A program made the translations under genes and the position numbers. A stretch of DNA of 64,000 nucleotides from assembly GCF_014302995.1 (NCBI RefSeq), contig NZ_CP060295.1:4207501-4271500 (forward strand). The letters are read 5' to 3'. Below are positions 1 to 8,345 of the stretch, piece after piece. A model generated the notes under the pieces. That model had not been told where the DNA came from. It saw only the letters and a list, made by a program, of their open reading frames with translations, and made no database searches. The DNA comes from Variovorax sp. PAMC26660 (lineage in GTDB: Bacteria; Pseudomonadota; Gammaproteobacteria; Burkholderiales; Burkholderiaceae_C). How positions within the stretch are numbered: position 1 is the first letter of the stretch; every line of letters starts with the position of its first letter.

Positions 1-3000
1 GCGTCGTGGGGGCCAACAACGTCAATATCGCGGCCACGGGCGACGGCAAAGACTCGAACATCCACGCCATCGGCTCCACCATCGCGGCGGGCAACACCGC
101 CAACCTGGCAGCCGACAACGACGTGACGCTGGAGGCCAGTAAAAACACCAGCAAGACGGTCGGGCAGAACTCCAGCCGCGGCGCCAACGTAGGCGTCACC
201 TTCGGGGCCGGCGCGCAGACCGGCTTCAGCATCCAGTTGGGTGTGAGCAAGGGCAAGGGCCGCGACAACCAGGACAACATCAGCTACAACGCCACCCAGG
301 TCAGCGGCGGCAAGGCCGTCAACATCAGCTCGGGTGGTGACCTGAATATGCGCGGAGGCATTGTTGAGGCCAACCGTGTCACGGCCGATGTGGGCGGCAA
401 CCTGAACATCGAGAGCCTGCAGGACGTGAGCGTAGGGCAGTCACGCCAGAGCAGCGGTGGCTTCAATGTGAGCCTGTGCATTCCGCCCATCTGCTACGGC
501 ATCAGCACAGCAGGGGGAAATGCAGCGGGGGCCAAGGCCGATGGCGTGTTCGTCAGCCCGGCCGTTCAGTCGGGCATCAAGGCCGGAGATGGTGGCTTCG
601 ACGTCAAGGTCGCGGGCAACACAGACCTGAAGGGTGCGGTGATCGAGAGCACGCAAGCCGCCATCGACAACAAGAAGAACAGCTTCAGCACCGGCGGCGA
701 GCTCACGATGAGCGATTTGCAGAACGTCAGTCAGTCCAGCGGCAGCAGCTTCTCGGTCAGCGGGAGCGTTGGGTTCTTTGCGGGGGACGAAGCGGCCCAT
801 CGACAGGTTCTGCGCGAACGCGGCATGACCGATGCGGACATCGATGCGATGCGTCGACCGGGCGGCGGAGCTGGTGTGGGCAGCCACAGCGGCAACAACC
901 AGACCAGCGTGACCAAGTCCGGCATCTCGGGTGTTGCGGGCGACCAGAACGTGAGGACCGGTGACAACAGCAGCGCCGGCACGTTGGTCAAGGACTGGAA
1001 CACCAAGACCATCATCAAGGATGTGCAGGCGCAGGCGCAGATATCGCAAGAGTTCAAGCAGAAGGCGGCCAAGGCCATTGGAGACTTTGCTGATGGAAAG
1101 CTCAACGACGCCAAGAAATTGCGCGGAGAGGCTGAAGCGGAGCTTGATCTCGACAAGAAGGCCGCGTTGATAGCTCAAGCGCGCGATCTGGAGACCAACT
1201 GGAAAGAAGGCGGGGCCTACCGCGTATTGGCACATGCAGCGTCAGGTGGTCTGAGTGGTGGAGTCGCTGGCGCCTTGGGGGCTGGTGCGAGTTCTGCCTT
1301 GATGCCGCGAATCGGGGAGGCCATCGCTGGCATGGGCTTGCCCTCGCCAGTGGCCCAGGCGGTGGGTGCCGCAACGGCGGCGGCCATCGGCGGCATGGTT
1401 GGGGGAGCGGCCGGGGCATCGGGCGCCTACAGCATTGACATCAACAACAGGCAGCTGCGTTTTACCGAGGCCCAGAAGCTTGCAGCACTTCAAGCGAACA
1501 AGACACAACAGGAAAAAGACCGACTTCAAGCGGCGGCCTGCTTCTTGGTGAAATGTGCAGATGGAATTTCGAAAGATGACAAGGCCTACGGAAAACTACG
1601 TTCTTTACAGGACGATGGGAAAAAATACGAGGCAGAACAAGCAGCTTTGCGCGCGACGGGTGAGTTTGTCTATGAGCCGTACGTTGACGCAGCACGAGAT
1701 GCACTCACGCGAAACGGAGAACTGATCCGCCGCACGGGCGGCGCGGCAAATCTGGCTGGCGGCTCGGTTGGGTTGGTCGGCGGTGGTGCTCTTGCTGCTG
1801 GCGGTGCTCTGAGTTGTCTTGAAACATTCGGGCTAGGGTGTCTTGCTGTGCCATTGGGCACCGGTATTGCAGTCTCTGCGAATGCTCAAGCTCAGGATGG
1901 GAGCAAGACGCTCTTCGGCCCCTACCAGTCAAGCGAAGGTCAGCGCGTGCTGGACTCGTTCAACGTGGCGGGCTATCCGGGTGAGCGCGACCCACTGATG
2001 GACGTGGGGATTGATGCGAGCAAGTTCGGACTTGCTTGGCTCGGGGGCAAATACATTCCCAAGGCGTTGGCGAAGGCTGAGGGAATGGCTCCGATGCCTG
2101 TTGGCGTACCGAGGACAGCAAGCGGCACATGCTCGTTCCGAGGCGACATGTTGGTCAAGACGACCTCGGGCTATACCCAGATCAAGGACATACGTGTTGG
2201 AGATGGCGTCTTCTCGCGCGATGAGCGTGAGGGCGTCGTGGGCTACAAAACCGTTCTCGCGCAATACAGCAACCCGTACCAGGAAACCGTCTATGTGACG
2301 ATAAAGGACGCCGATGGCCGGGTGCAGGTCATTGTTTCAAATGCTGTTCACCCGTTCTTTGCAAAACTACCAGGCATTGAAAGTGAAACGATTTTGCCCA
2401 AGGCGTCTGAGGGGCATAACTACCAAGGGCCAATCCTTCACGCGCAATGGGTAGATGCGGCAAACCTGAAAACGGGATACCGCCTACTGGGCAGCAGTGG
2501 AAATTGGCTTGAGGTCAAAAGAATTCAGCGGACATCGGAGCCACTGAGAGCCTATAACCTGACGGTGGCGGATTTCCATACCTACTTCGTGAAGGGTGAA
2601 GAGGGGGCAGAAGGCGTCTGGGTACACAACAATTGCTGGAGCAATTTGCCCGGAGATGCAATTGCAACCGGCAAGACAACTCCTGATGGACGCCCTTTGT
2701 ATACGTTTAAGGGGGAAGATGGCAGGCAAGTTACCGCATACCAAGGCAAGGCTGGGGATGCCAAATGGTATGACCCCAAAGTATATGCGCCTGATCTGCC
2801 AATACCTCGTGGAGTCAATGTCAAAGCGCCGCCAGAGCCGGTTGTTACATCACCGCTTGTACTCTCAACTTCAGAGCAAGCAGCAATGCTAGGGTACAGA
2901 AAAACAAATGAGAATTCAAAATTTGGAGAGCCTGTTTATTTCAATCCGAGGGCCAAAAAAGAGATGCAATACATAAGTCGAGATGTTGGTAGTGGCAATG

Positions 3001-3119
3001 GAGTGGGGAGTCATAACGGTGGTTTTTGGAAAGCAGCTTCGTCAGTCGCAAATCTCGGAAAAAATACGACCAGAACTGGCACCTTTGATGTAACTCTGGA
3101 TGAAAAAATTGGAAAATAA
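1..3119 (+). CDS. CdiA/BcpA-type contact-dependent inhibition exoprotein, 5' partial
   Basis: The reading frame is open from the window edge, so the N-terminal secretion domain and most of the filamentous repeat region lie upstream. The visible start is filamentous-haemagglutinin-like (Gly/Asn-rich beta-helix repeats, roughly residues 1-330), then a helical and Gly/Ala-rich hydrophobic pretoxin segment (about 340-480). Residues 709-876 form a HINT domain: it opens with Cys709 (CSFRGDMLV) and closes with VHNN, followed by Cys877. The last 160 residues should be the toxin. Its tail has GSHNGGFWK and RTGT, which resemble the Ntox21 group of predicted RNase toxins from memory; treat that assignment as tentative. 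GC content falls sharply after about position 2350, typical of exchangeable toxin tips. In CDI the transporter encoded downstream (5086-6816) exports this protein to the cell surface, where it delivers the toxin to neighbours. Confidence 0.9.
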   Translation, partial: VVGANNVNIAATGDGKDSNIHAIGSTIAAGNTANLAADNDVTLEASKNTSKTVGQNSSRGANVGVTFGAGAQTGFSIQLGVSKGKGRDNQDNISYNATQVSGGKAVNISSGGDLNMRGGIVEANRVTADVGGNLNIESLQDVSVGQSRQSSGGFNVSLCIPPICYGISTAGGNAAGAKADGVFVSPAVQSGIKAGDGGFDVKVAGNTDLKGAVIESTQAAIDNKKNSFSTGGELTMSDLQNVSQSSGSSFSVSGSVGFFAGDEAAHRQVLRERGMTDADIDAMRRPGGGAGVGSHSGNNQTSVTKSGISGVAGDQNVRTGDNSSAGTLVKDWNTKTIIKDVQAQAQISQEFKQKAAKAIGDFADGKLNDAKKLRGEAEAELDLDKKAALIAQARDLETNWKEGGAYRVLAHAASGGLSGGVAGALGAGASSALMPRIGEAIAGMGLPSPVAQAVGAATAAAIGGMVGGAAGASGAYSIDINNRQLRFTEAQKLAALQANKTQQEKDRLQAAACFLVKCADGISKDDKAYGKLRSLQDDGKKYEAEQAALRATGEFVYEPYVDAARDALTRNGELIRRTGGAANLAGGSVGLVGGGALAAGGALSCLETFGLGCLAVPLGTGIAVSANAQAQDGSKTLFGPYQSSEGQRVLDSFNVAGYPGERDPLMDVGIDASKFGLAWLGGKYIPKALAKAEGMAPMPVGVPRTASGTCSFRGDMLVKTTSGYTQIKDIRVGDGVFSRDEREGVVGYKTVLAQYSNPYQETVYVTIKDADGRVQVIVSNAVHPFFAKLPGIESETILPKASEGHNYQGPILHAQWVDAANLKTGYRLLGSSGNWLEVKRIQRTSEPLRAYNLTVADFHTYFVKGEEGAEGVWVHNNCWSNLPGDAIATGKTTPDGRPLYTFKGEDGRQVTAYQGKAGDAKWYDPKVYAPDLPIPRGVNVKAPPEPVVTSPLVLSTSEQAAMLGYRKTNENSKFGEPVYFNPRAKKEMQYISRDVGSGNGVGSHNGGFWKAASSVANLGKNTTRTGTFDVTLDEKIGK

Positions 3120-3120
3120 T

Positions 3121-3606
3121 ATGACGATATTCGAGCTTATTCAAGAATTGATAAAAATTAAAGATGCGAATATTTTGGTTGCAGGGAGGGTTGATGGCCT
3201 AGTTATTCCGGTTTATGGGATTGGTTCTAAAGATGGCTTTATGCTGCTCAACTTGTTGCACAAAGAGCCCTGGGCAAACGCCGAGCATAAAACGAAAAAA
3301 CTGCTTGAATCACTGAACAGTTGTCTGAAAAGGGATGAGATATTTCCTGGTGCTGGAAATACCAAAATCTACTTGGAATTAGATGAATACAATTTCGATT
3401 ACAGTATGACAATTAAATATTATGAGGCTAATGGTATTGAGTACAAGGATGATCGTTTTGTACTGGTCGCCGGAATGGAGATGATCGAAATGAGGCAAGA
3501 GTGCCCGGTTGATCCATATCTTTTGAAGATGCAAGGGGAAAATCCAATGGATAAATTTTATTTTCCTTTCCGCCCTGGAGTTGATGGAGTTGATGGAGTT
3601 GAGTAG
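3121..3606 (+). CDS. Probable CDI immunity protein (CdiI/BcpI position)
   Basis: A small, AT-rich, acidic cytosolic-type protein of about 161 residues starts 1 base after the toxin stop codon. An in-frame ATG at 3100 would overlap the toxin gene; the ATG at 3121 is preferred because it follows the toxin stop and has a GGA about 10 bases upstream. I do not recognise its family. Its role is inferred from position: immunity genes follow the toxin tip directly and protect the producer by binding the toxin. Its codon use matches the toxin end and not the surrounding genome, supporting joint acquisition. The C-terminus is odd: a 9-base unit is repeated in tandem, giving Gly-Val-Asp repeats just before the stop. 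Confidence 0.75.
   Translation: MTIFELIQELIKIKDANILVAGRVDGLVIPVYGIGSKDGFMLLNLLHKEPWANAEHKTKKLLESLNSCLKRDEIFPGAGNTKIYLELDEYNFDYSMTIKYYEANGIEYKDDRFVLVAGMEMIEMRQECPVDPYLLKMQGENPMDKFYFPFRPGVDGVDGVE
3580..3604 (+). repeat. Tandem 9-base repeat at end of immunity gene
   Basis: The unit ggagttgat occurs twice in full, followed by ggagttgag, and encodes Gly-Val-Asp, Gly-Val-Asp, Gly-Val-Glu at the C-terminus before TAG. Such short repeats can expand or contract by slippage in 3-residue steps without breaking the frame. Confidence 0.8.
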
Positions 3607-3737
3607 TTTTTCGGCAGAGGTTCGCGCAGCTTGAAGTTCCATAGTTACCTAGCCAAATGGGCTGCGGCGCGGAGTTACTATGCAAAATGAGGTCCGCACT
3701 AAAGTTGACAGCGTACCCTGTATTTTGAGATGAAGAA

Positions 3738-4185
3738 ATGGCCAAAGTTGTTGAATTTTATATTGAAAAAAATGTGATGAGTTATCCGAATGCCAGTTAC
3801 TCTGACTACTGGCGGTTAGCGCGCTCGAAAGATGAAAGTCTTTCCGTGAAAATAAGTATGACAAATATACTTGCGCGTGGATTCCTATTGTTGGGTCAAA
3901 AATGACTCGGAAACGCTCTCGAGCATTATTCAGTTCATCGAAAAAATAATTCGCCTTCAGAAAGGCGAGCAAGAGGGATTTGTTGAGTATTCCGATGAAA
4001 TGAATGTTGCCTTTGAACGCGCGGGCGTTCAATTTAGTTGTGTGATTGATTCGTGGGAAGAAGTCCCGGAAGGGAATTTTTCTCTCATTGAAGTTATTTT
4101 TTTGGTAGAGGCGTGGCATAGGTTTTTGCAAATACCCGATTCCGAGCAATCGAAAATGGAATTTTCTCTCCCTTGTTTTATTTAA
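3738..4185 (+). pseudogene. Frameshifted second immunity-like gene in the CDI locus
   Basis: An ATG at 3738 opens a 55-codon frame (start MAKVVEFYIEKN) that stops at 3903-3905. The next forward frame is open from 3862 to the stop at 4183-4185 and continues the same style of sequence (DSYCWVKNDSETLSS onward). A +1 shift inside 3862-3902 would join them into one protein of roughly 148 residues. Base composition is AT-rich like the toxin and first immunity gene. Small orphan immunity genes often lie downstream of CDI toxin cassettes, so this is probably an old immunity gene that has decayed. I recognise no family. A sequencing error in the window would give the same picture. Confidence 0.6.
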
Positions 4186-4412
4186 ATATTTTGAGATGGC
4201 TTATGACGCTTTCTTTGAAGGTGCAGGACAGATCCTGTAACGAAGGGTTTTAAAAAATCACACCGCAGGTCTGAGAAATATCGCAGAACTACATCAATAC
4301 GCCACCTCCTGCGCTGGCGGCAGGAATCATGATCATCAAGTGAGTACTTATGGCTGGTGATATCTATTTCAGACTCAAAAAGTCGGATGCCAAATCCCGT
4401 GTTTTTGATTTA

Positions 4413-5024
4413 ATGAAAATGTCTGAAAAAATGAATTGGTGGGCCGTAGTTGTTGCCAGTGGCATGCTATCGGCATGCGCCTATAGCAAGATCAATCCCG
4501 AAGCTGCACTTGCCGATATTCGTGCCAACAATGGCTACAACGAATTGCGCGATGTCGAGCCTGGCACGGCCAAGATCGTGGTGCGGGCTGCAGGCTCAGG
4601 TTTTCCAGCGCATTTCTCTGTCAGCACCTCGCCGCAGGCCTGCCAGGAATTCACCTCCTTGGGCAGCGTGGTCTACACGGGCCGCGGCGTCATCTACCCC
4701 TGGATCGCCAACGCCGTGCAAGGCACCAGCAGGGCGCTCGGCAAGACGGAGCCCTATCGCGTTCACGAAGCAAAGCCTGGAGAGCCAATTCAAGTGAGCG
4801 GCTACGGCTCCTGGGGCAGCGGCACCGGTTCGGGATATCGCTCTGGCAACTGCGGCCCTGTGACGCTCGGATTCACTCCGAAAGAAGGGCATGCCTACAT
4901 TGTTGAGTTCGGCTGGGGTAGCAAACCCGCCTGCAACTTGACTCTGGTGGACGCCACCGATCCAGATGCGTTGGTGCCTGTTCCATCAAAGACCATTGAG
5001 GGATGTCCCGCGCCGGTTCGTTGA
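4413..5024 (+). CDS. Predicted lipoprotein in the BcpO position of the CDI locus
   Basis: The N-terminus has a lysine-containing start, a hydrophobic stretch and the lipobox MLSAC, so the mature protein should be lipidated on that Cys and anchored in a membrane. The mature part (about 180 residues) has Gly/Ser-rich segments, further cysteines and no family I recognise. A longer frame from ATG 4350 would put over 40 residues ahead of the Cys; the ATG at 4413 (or 4419) gives a normal signal peptide but has no strong ribosome binding site, so the start is uncertain. Burkholderia bcpAIOB loci carry a small lipoprotein gene, bcpO, between the immunity and transporter genes, and this gene sits in that slot. 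The link is positional; homology was not tested. Confidence 0.7.
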   Translation: MKMSEKMNWWAVVVASGMLSACAYSKINPEAALADIRANNGYNELRDVEPGTAKIVVRAAGSGFPAHFSVSTSPQACQEFTSLGSVVYTGRGVIYPWIANAVQGTSRALGKTEPYRVHEAKPGEPIQVSGYGSWGSGTGSGYRSGNCGPVTLGFTPKEGHAYIVEFGWGSKPACNLTLVDATDPDALVPVPSKTIEGCPAPVR

Positions 5025-5085
5025 ACTGAGTGCGGTCGACGGGGCCGGTATAGGCCTGCACAAGAATAGAAAGAGGGAGTTTGAT

Positions 5086-6816
5086 TTGAAACGCAACCTG
5101 TGGGCTGCCGCCGTAGCGGCCGGCCCATTGCTGGCTCTGGCTCAGCAATCACCCACTACGCCGAAACCTTTCGTTGAACAGCAGCGTCAGCAAGAGCGTG
5201 AGCGAGCACTGCGCGAGCAGAACGAACGCACTGTTGATCAGCGTCCGCAGGCTGCACCATCGGCGCCAAACCAACGCATTCCCGAGTCCGAGTCCCCGTG
5301 CTTTCGCATCGATCGCGTGCTGCTTGTCGGCGAGCAGTCCGAATCCTTCCAATGGGCCGTCGCTGATCTGTCTGGCCCCGACGGCAACGATTCGCCCATC
5401 GGTCGATGCCTCGGCACCGCCGGCGTCAACGTAGTCCTCGCACGTGCCCAGCAAGCCGCCATCGCCCGCGGCTACGTCACGACCCGCGTTCTCGCCGCAC
5501 CGCAGGATCTGTCGACCGGCACCTTGACGCTGTCGCTCGTACCGGGCCGCATCGCCGCCATCCGCACGACCGCAGACTCCTCATCGACTTTGCTCGGCAG
5601 CTCAGCCCTGCTCGCCACTGCCATCCCCGCACGCCCCGGCGATCTGCTGAACCTGCGCGACATCGAACAAGGCCTGGAAAACCTCAAGCGTTCCCCCACC
5701 GCCGAAGCCGACATCCAGATCGAACCCTCCACAGCCGCAAACGCCAAGCCCGGCGACAGCGACCTCGTCGTCAAGTACGTCCAATCCAAGAAGTGGCGAG
5801 TCACCCTCAGCCTTGACGACAGCGGCACCGAAGCCACAGGCCGCTACCAGGCCGGCGCCACCCTGTCCCTGGACAACCCCTTCGGCCTGAACGACCTGTT
5901 CTACGTCAGCGCCAACCACAACATCAACAACCACGTCTTCGGCGACCCGGCCAAGGGCACCGAAGGCCAGACTGTTCACTACTCGCTGCCCTACGGCTAC
6001 TGGCTCCTGGGCTTCACCGCCTCCAACAGCCAGTACCACCAGAGCGTGGCCGGCCTGAACCAGAACTACGTGTACGCGGGCAAGAGCAACAACGCCGAGG
6101 TCAAGTTCTCGCGCCTGGTCTACCGCGACCAGAGCCGCAAGACCACGGTGGCCATCAAGGGTTGGCGCCGCGAGTCGCGCAACTTCGTGGACGACACCGA
6201 GGTCGAGGTGCAGCACCGCGTGGTCGGGGGCTTGGAATTCAGCCTGAACCACAAGGAGTTCATCGGCGACGCAACGCTTGAAGGCACGCTGGCCTACAAG
6301 CGAGGCACGGGCGGCTTCGGCTCGCGCGCCGCGCCGGAAGAAGAGTTCGGTGAGGGCACCTCGCGTCTGAAGCTGTACACGGCGGACATCAGCCTCAATG
6401 CGCCTTTCAAGCTCGGCGAGCAGAAGATGCGCTACTCGGGCCTGATCCGGGCACAGTGGAACCGCACGCCGCTGACACCGCAAGACCGCTTCGCCATCGG
6501 CGGGCGCTACACAGTGCGTGGCTTCGATGGCGAGACGAGCCTGCTGGGCGAACGCGGATGGCTGCTGCGCAATGACATCGGCTGGGCGGTGGGGCAGAGT
6601 GGCGCGGAGCTTTATGTAGGCATGGACTACGGCCATGTCGGTGGCCGCTCCACGGTCGACCTTCTCGGCCGCAGCCTTGCCGGCGCAGTCATCGGCGTGC
6701 GCGGCCAGTGGACCAAGCTGAGCTACGACTTCTTTGTCGGCGCGCCCATCCGCAAGCCCGAGGGCTATCGCACTGCGAAGGTCACGCTGGGCTTCAATCT
6801 CAACGCAAGCTTCTGA
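5086..6816 (+). CDS. Two-partner secretion outer-membrane transporter (CdiB/BcpB, ShlB/FhaC family)
   Basis: This TpsB transporter exports the CDI exoprotein across the outer membrane. The TTG at 5086 is the likely start: it follows a purine-rich ribosome site (aagaggga) and gives a clean signal peptide (LKRNLWAAAVAAGPLLALAQ); the frame extends further upstream only by overlapping the lipoprotein gene. The mature N-terminus is Gln/Arg-rich and probably forms the plug helix and linker, then a POTRA region (about 60-190), then a beta-barrel to the end. The barrel carries VRGF near residue 478, the conserved L6 motif of Omp85/TpsB proteins, and ends in Phe as expected of a BAM-dependent barrel. 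Length (576 residues) is normal. It closes the exoprotein-immunity-lipoprotein-transporter order. Confidence 0.92.
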   Translation: MKRNLWAAAVAAGPLLALAQQSPTTPKPFVEQQRQQERERALREQNERTVDQRPQAAPSAPNQRIPESESPCFRIDRVLLVGEQSESFQWAVADLSGPDGNDSPIGRCLGTAGVNVVLARAQQAAIARGYVTTRVLAAPQDLSTGTLTLSLVPGRIAAIRTTADSSSTLLGSSALLATAIPARPGDLLNLRDIEQGLENLKRSPTAEADIQIEPSTAANAKPGDSDLVVKYVQSKKWRVTLSLDDSGTEATGRYQAGATLSLDNPFGLNDLFYVSANHNINNHVFGDPAKGTEGQTVHYSLPYGYWLLGFTASNSQYHQSVAGLNQNYVYAGKSNNAEVKFSRLVYRDQSRKTTVAIKGWRRESRNFVDDTEVEVQHRVVGGLEFSLNHKEFIGDATLEGTLAYKRGTGGFGSRAAPEEEFGEGTSRLKLYTADISLNAPFKLGEQKMRYSGLIRAQWNRTPLTPQDRFAIGGRYTVRGFDGETSLLGERGWLLRNDIGWAVGQSGAELYVGMDYGHVGGRSTVDLLGRSLAGAVIGVRGQWTKLSYDFFVGAPIRKPEGYRTAKVTLGFNLNASF

Positions 6817-6905
6817 AAACCTCCTGACTTCTTCCCGGCCGCAATGGCAGCGCAGGAGAGTTTCAGGAAGAGAGCGCAGCGGACCCGAGCAAGAAGAACG
6901 GCGCC

Positions 6906-8345
6906 TCAGCCGTCCTTCCAACCTCCACCCAACGCCTTATAGATCGTCAGCCGATTGGTCTGCTCCGTAAGCTGCAACCCAATCAGCGTCTGCTGCGCCG
7001 CGTAGTAAGCGCGCTGCGCATCGAGCACGTCCAGATAATTGCTGGCACCGCTCTTGAACAGCGACTGCGACAACTCGAAGCTGCGCGAAGTGGCGCCCAG
7101 CAACGAGCGCTGCGCATCCAGCCGTTCGGCCAGCGTGCGGCGTTCGGCCAGCGCGTCGGCCACTTCGCGGAACGCGGTCTGCACGGTCTTCTCATAAGTC
7201 GCGAGCTGGATCTTCTGCTGCGTCTCGGCCACGCGCAGGTTCGCGCGGTTGGCGCCGCCGTCGAAGATCGGCACGCTGATCGAGGGCGCGAAGCTCCATG
7301 CCTTGCTGCCGCCCGCGAACAGGCCCGACAGGTTGCTGCTGGCTGTGCCGGCCGATGCGGTGAGCGCGATGCGTGGGAAGAATGCGGCGCGCGCCGCACC
7401 GATGTCGGCGTTGCTGGCGCGCAGTGCGTGCTCGGCGGCGCGCACGTCGGGGCGCTGCTGGAGCACGTCCGATGACAGGCCGGCCGGCGGCACCAGCAGT
7501 TGCGCGGCGGTGGTCGTGGCCGTTGTCGATGTGGCCGGCACCGGCAGCAGCTCGGCCGGTGGCGTGGCACCGACCAGCAGGGCCAGCGCGTTGCGGGCCT
7601 GCTCGACCTGGCCGTCGAACGCAGCCGCATCCGCGCGCGCAGCATCGACGGTGCTTTGCGATTGCGCCAGCGCCAGACCCGATTGCGAGCCCAGGGCGTG
7701 GCTGCGCTGGATCAGCTCGAAGGACTTGCGCTGGCTGTCGAGCGTGCTGCGCGCAAGCTGCAGTCGCTGCTCGTCGGCGGCCAGTTGAAGCCATGCGGTG
7801 GCCACGGCGGAAATCAAGCTGATCTGCGTGCTGTGCCGTGTCTCCTCGGTCTGGAAGTAGCTCTGCAGCGCGGATTCGCTGAGGTTGCGCACGCGCCCGA
7901 ACAGGTCGAGTTCGTAGCTCGTCAGGCCGAGGTCGGCGCTGTACTGCGTGGCGTAGCGCGCTTCGCCGCTGGTCGACAGGCCGCCCGGCGTGCGCGAGCG
8001 GCTGCCGCCCGCACCGGCCTCGACGGTCGGGAACAGGCCGGCGCGCACTATGCCGTACTGGGCCCGCGCACGCTCGATGTTGAGCGCGGCCACGCGCAGG
8101 TCGCGGTTGTTGGCGAGCGCGAGTTCAACCACGCCCTGCAGGCGCGGATCGACGAAGAAGTCGCGCCATGCAACGTCGAGCGGCGTGGCCGCCTCGACAC
8201 CGGCGGAGGGCAGGGCTTGCGGCACCGGAGCGACGGGTTTCTCATACGCGGGCGCAAGGTTGACGCAACCCGCGAGCGCGGCCGATGCCATGGCCGCACA
8301 GGCGAGTGCGCGCAGAGGGAATCGGGAAAAGGATTGGCGTCGCAT
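6906..8345 (-). CDS. RND efflux outer-membrane channel lipoprotein (NodT/OprM family)
   Basis: This 479-residue protein is the outer-membrane TolC-like channel of the tripartite pump encoded upstream. It has a signal peptide with the lipobox LAGC, so it is lipidated, as OprM is. Two repeated outer-membrane efflux domains follow, visible as Ala/Leu/Arg-rich helical repeats (for example LELARSTLDSQ-like and VAETQQKIQLATYEKTVQTA-like segments) and a conserved YLDVLDAQR stretch near the end. Its start overlaps the stop of the pump gene by 1 base (TGATG), so translation is coupled. It is the last gene of the adaptor-pump-channel operon. Confidence 0.95.
   Translation of the reverse strand: MRRQSFSRFPLRALACAAMASAALAGCVNLAPAYEKPVAPVPQALPSAGVEAATPLDVAWRDFFVDPRLQGVVELALANNRDLRVAALNIERARAQYGIVRAGLFPTVEAGAGGSRSRTPGGLSTSGEARYATQYSADLGLTSYELDLFGRVRNLSESALQSYFQTEETRHSTQISLISAVATAWLQLAADEQRLQLARSTLDSQRKSFELIQRSHALGSQSGLALAQSQSTVDAARADAAAFDGQVEQARNALALLVGATPPAELLPVPATSTTATTTAAQLLVPPAGLSSDVLQQRPDVRAAEHALRASNADIGAARAAFFPRIALTASAGTASSNLSGLFAGGSKAWSFAPSISVPIFDGGANRANLRVAETQQKIQLATYEKTVQTAFREVADALAERRTLAERLDAQRSLLGATSRSFELSQSLFKSGASNYLDVLDAQRAYYAAQQTLIGLQLTEQTNRLTIYKALGGGWKDG

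Noticed and set aside
3862..3902. Programmed frameshift in the second immunity-like gene
   Set aside because: No slippery heptamer with a downstream structure was obvious; gene decay or a base error is simpler.
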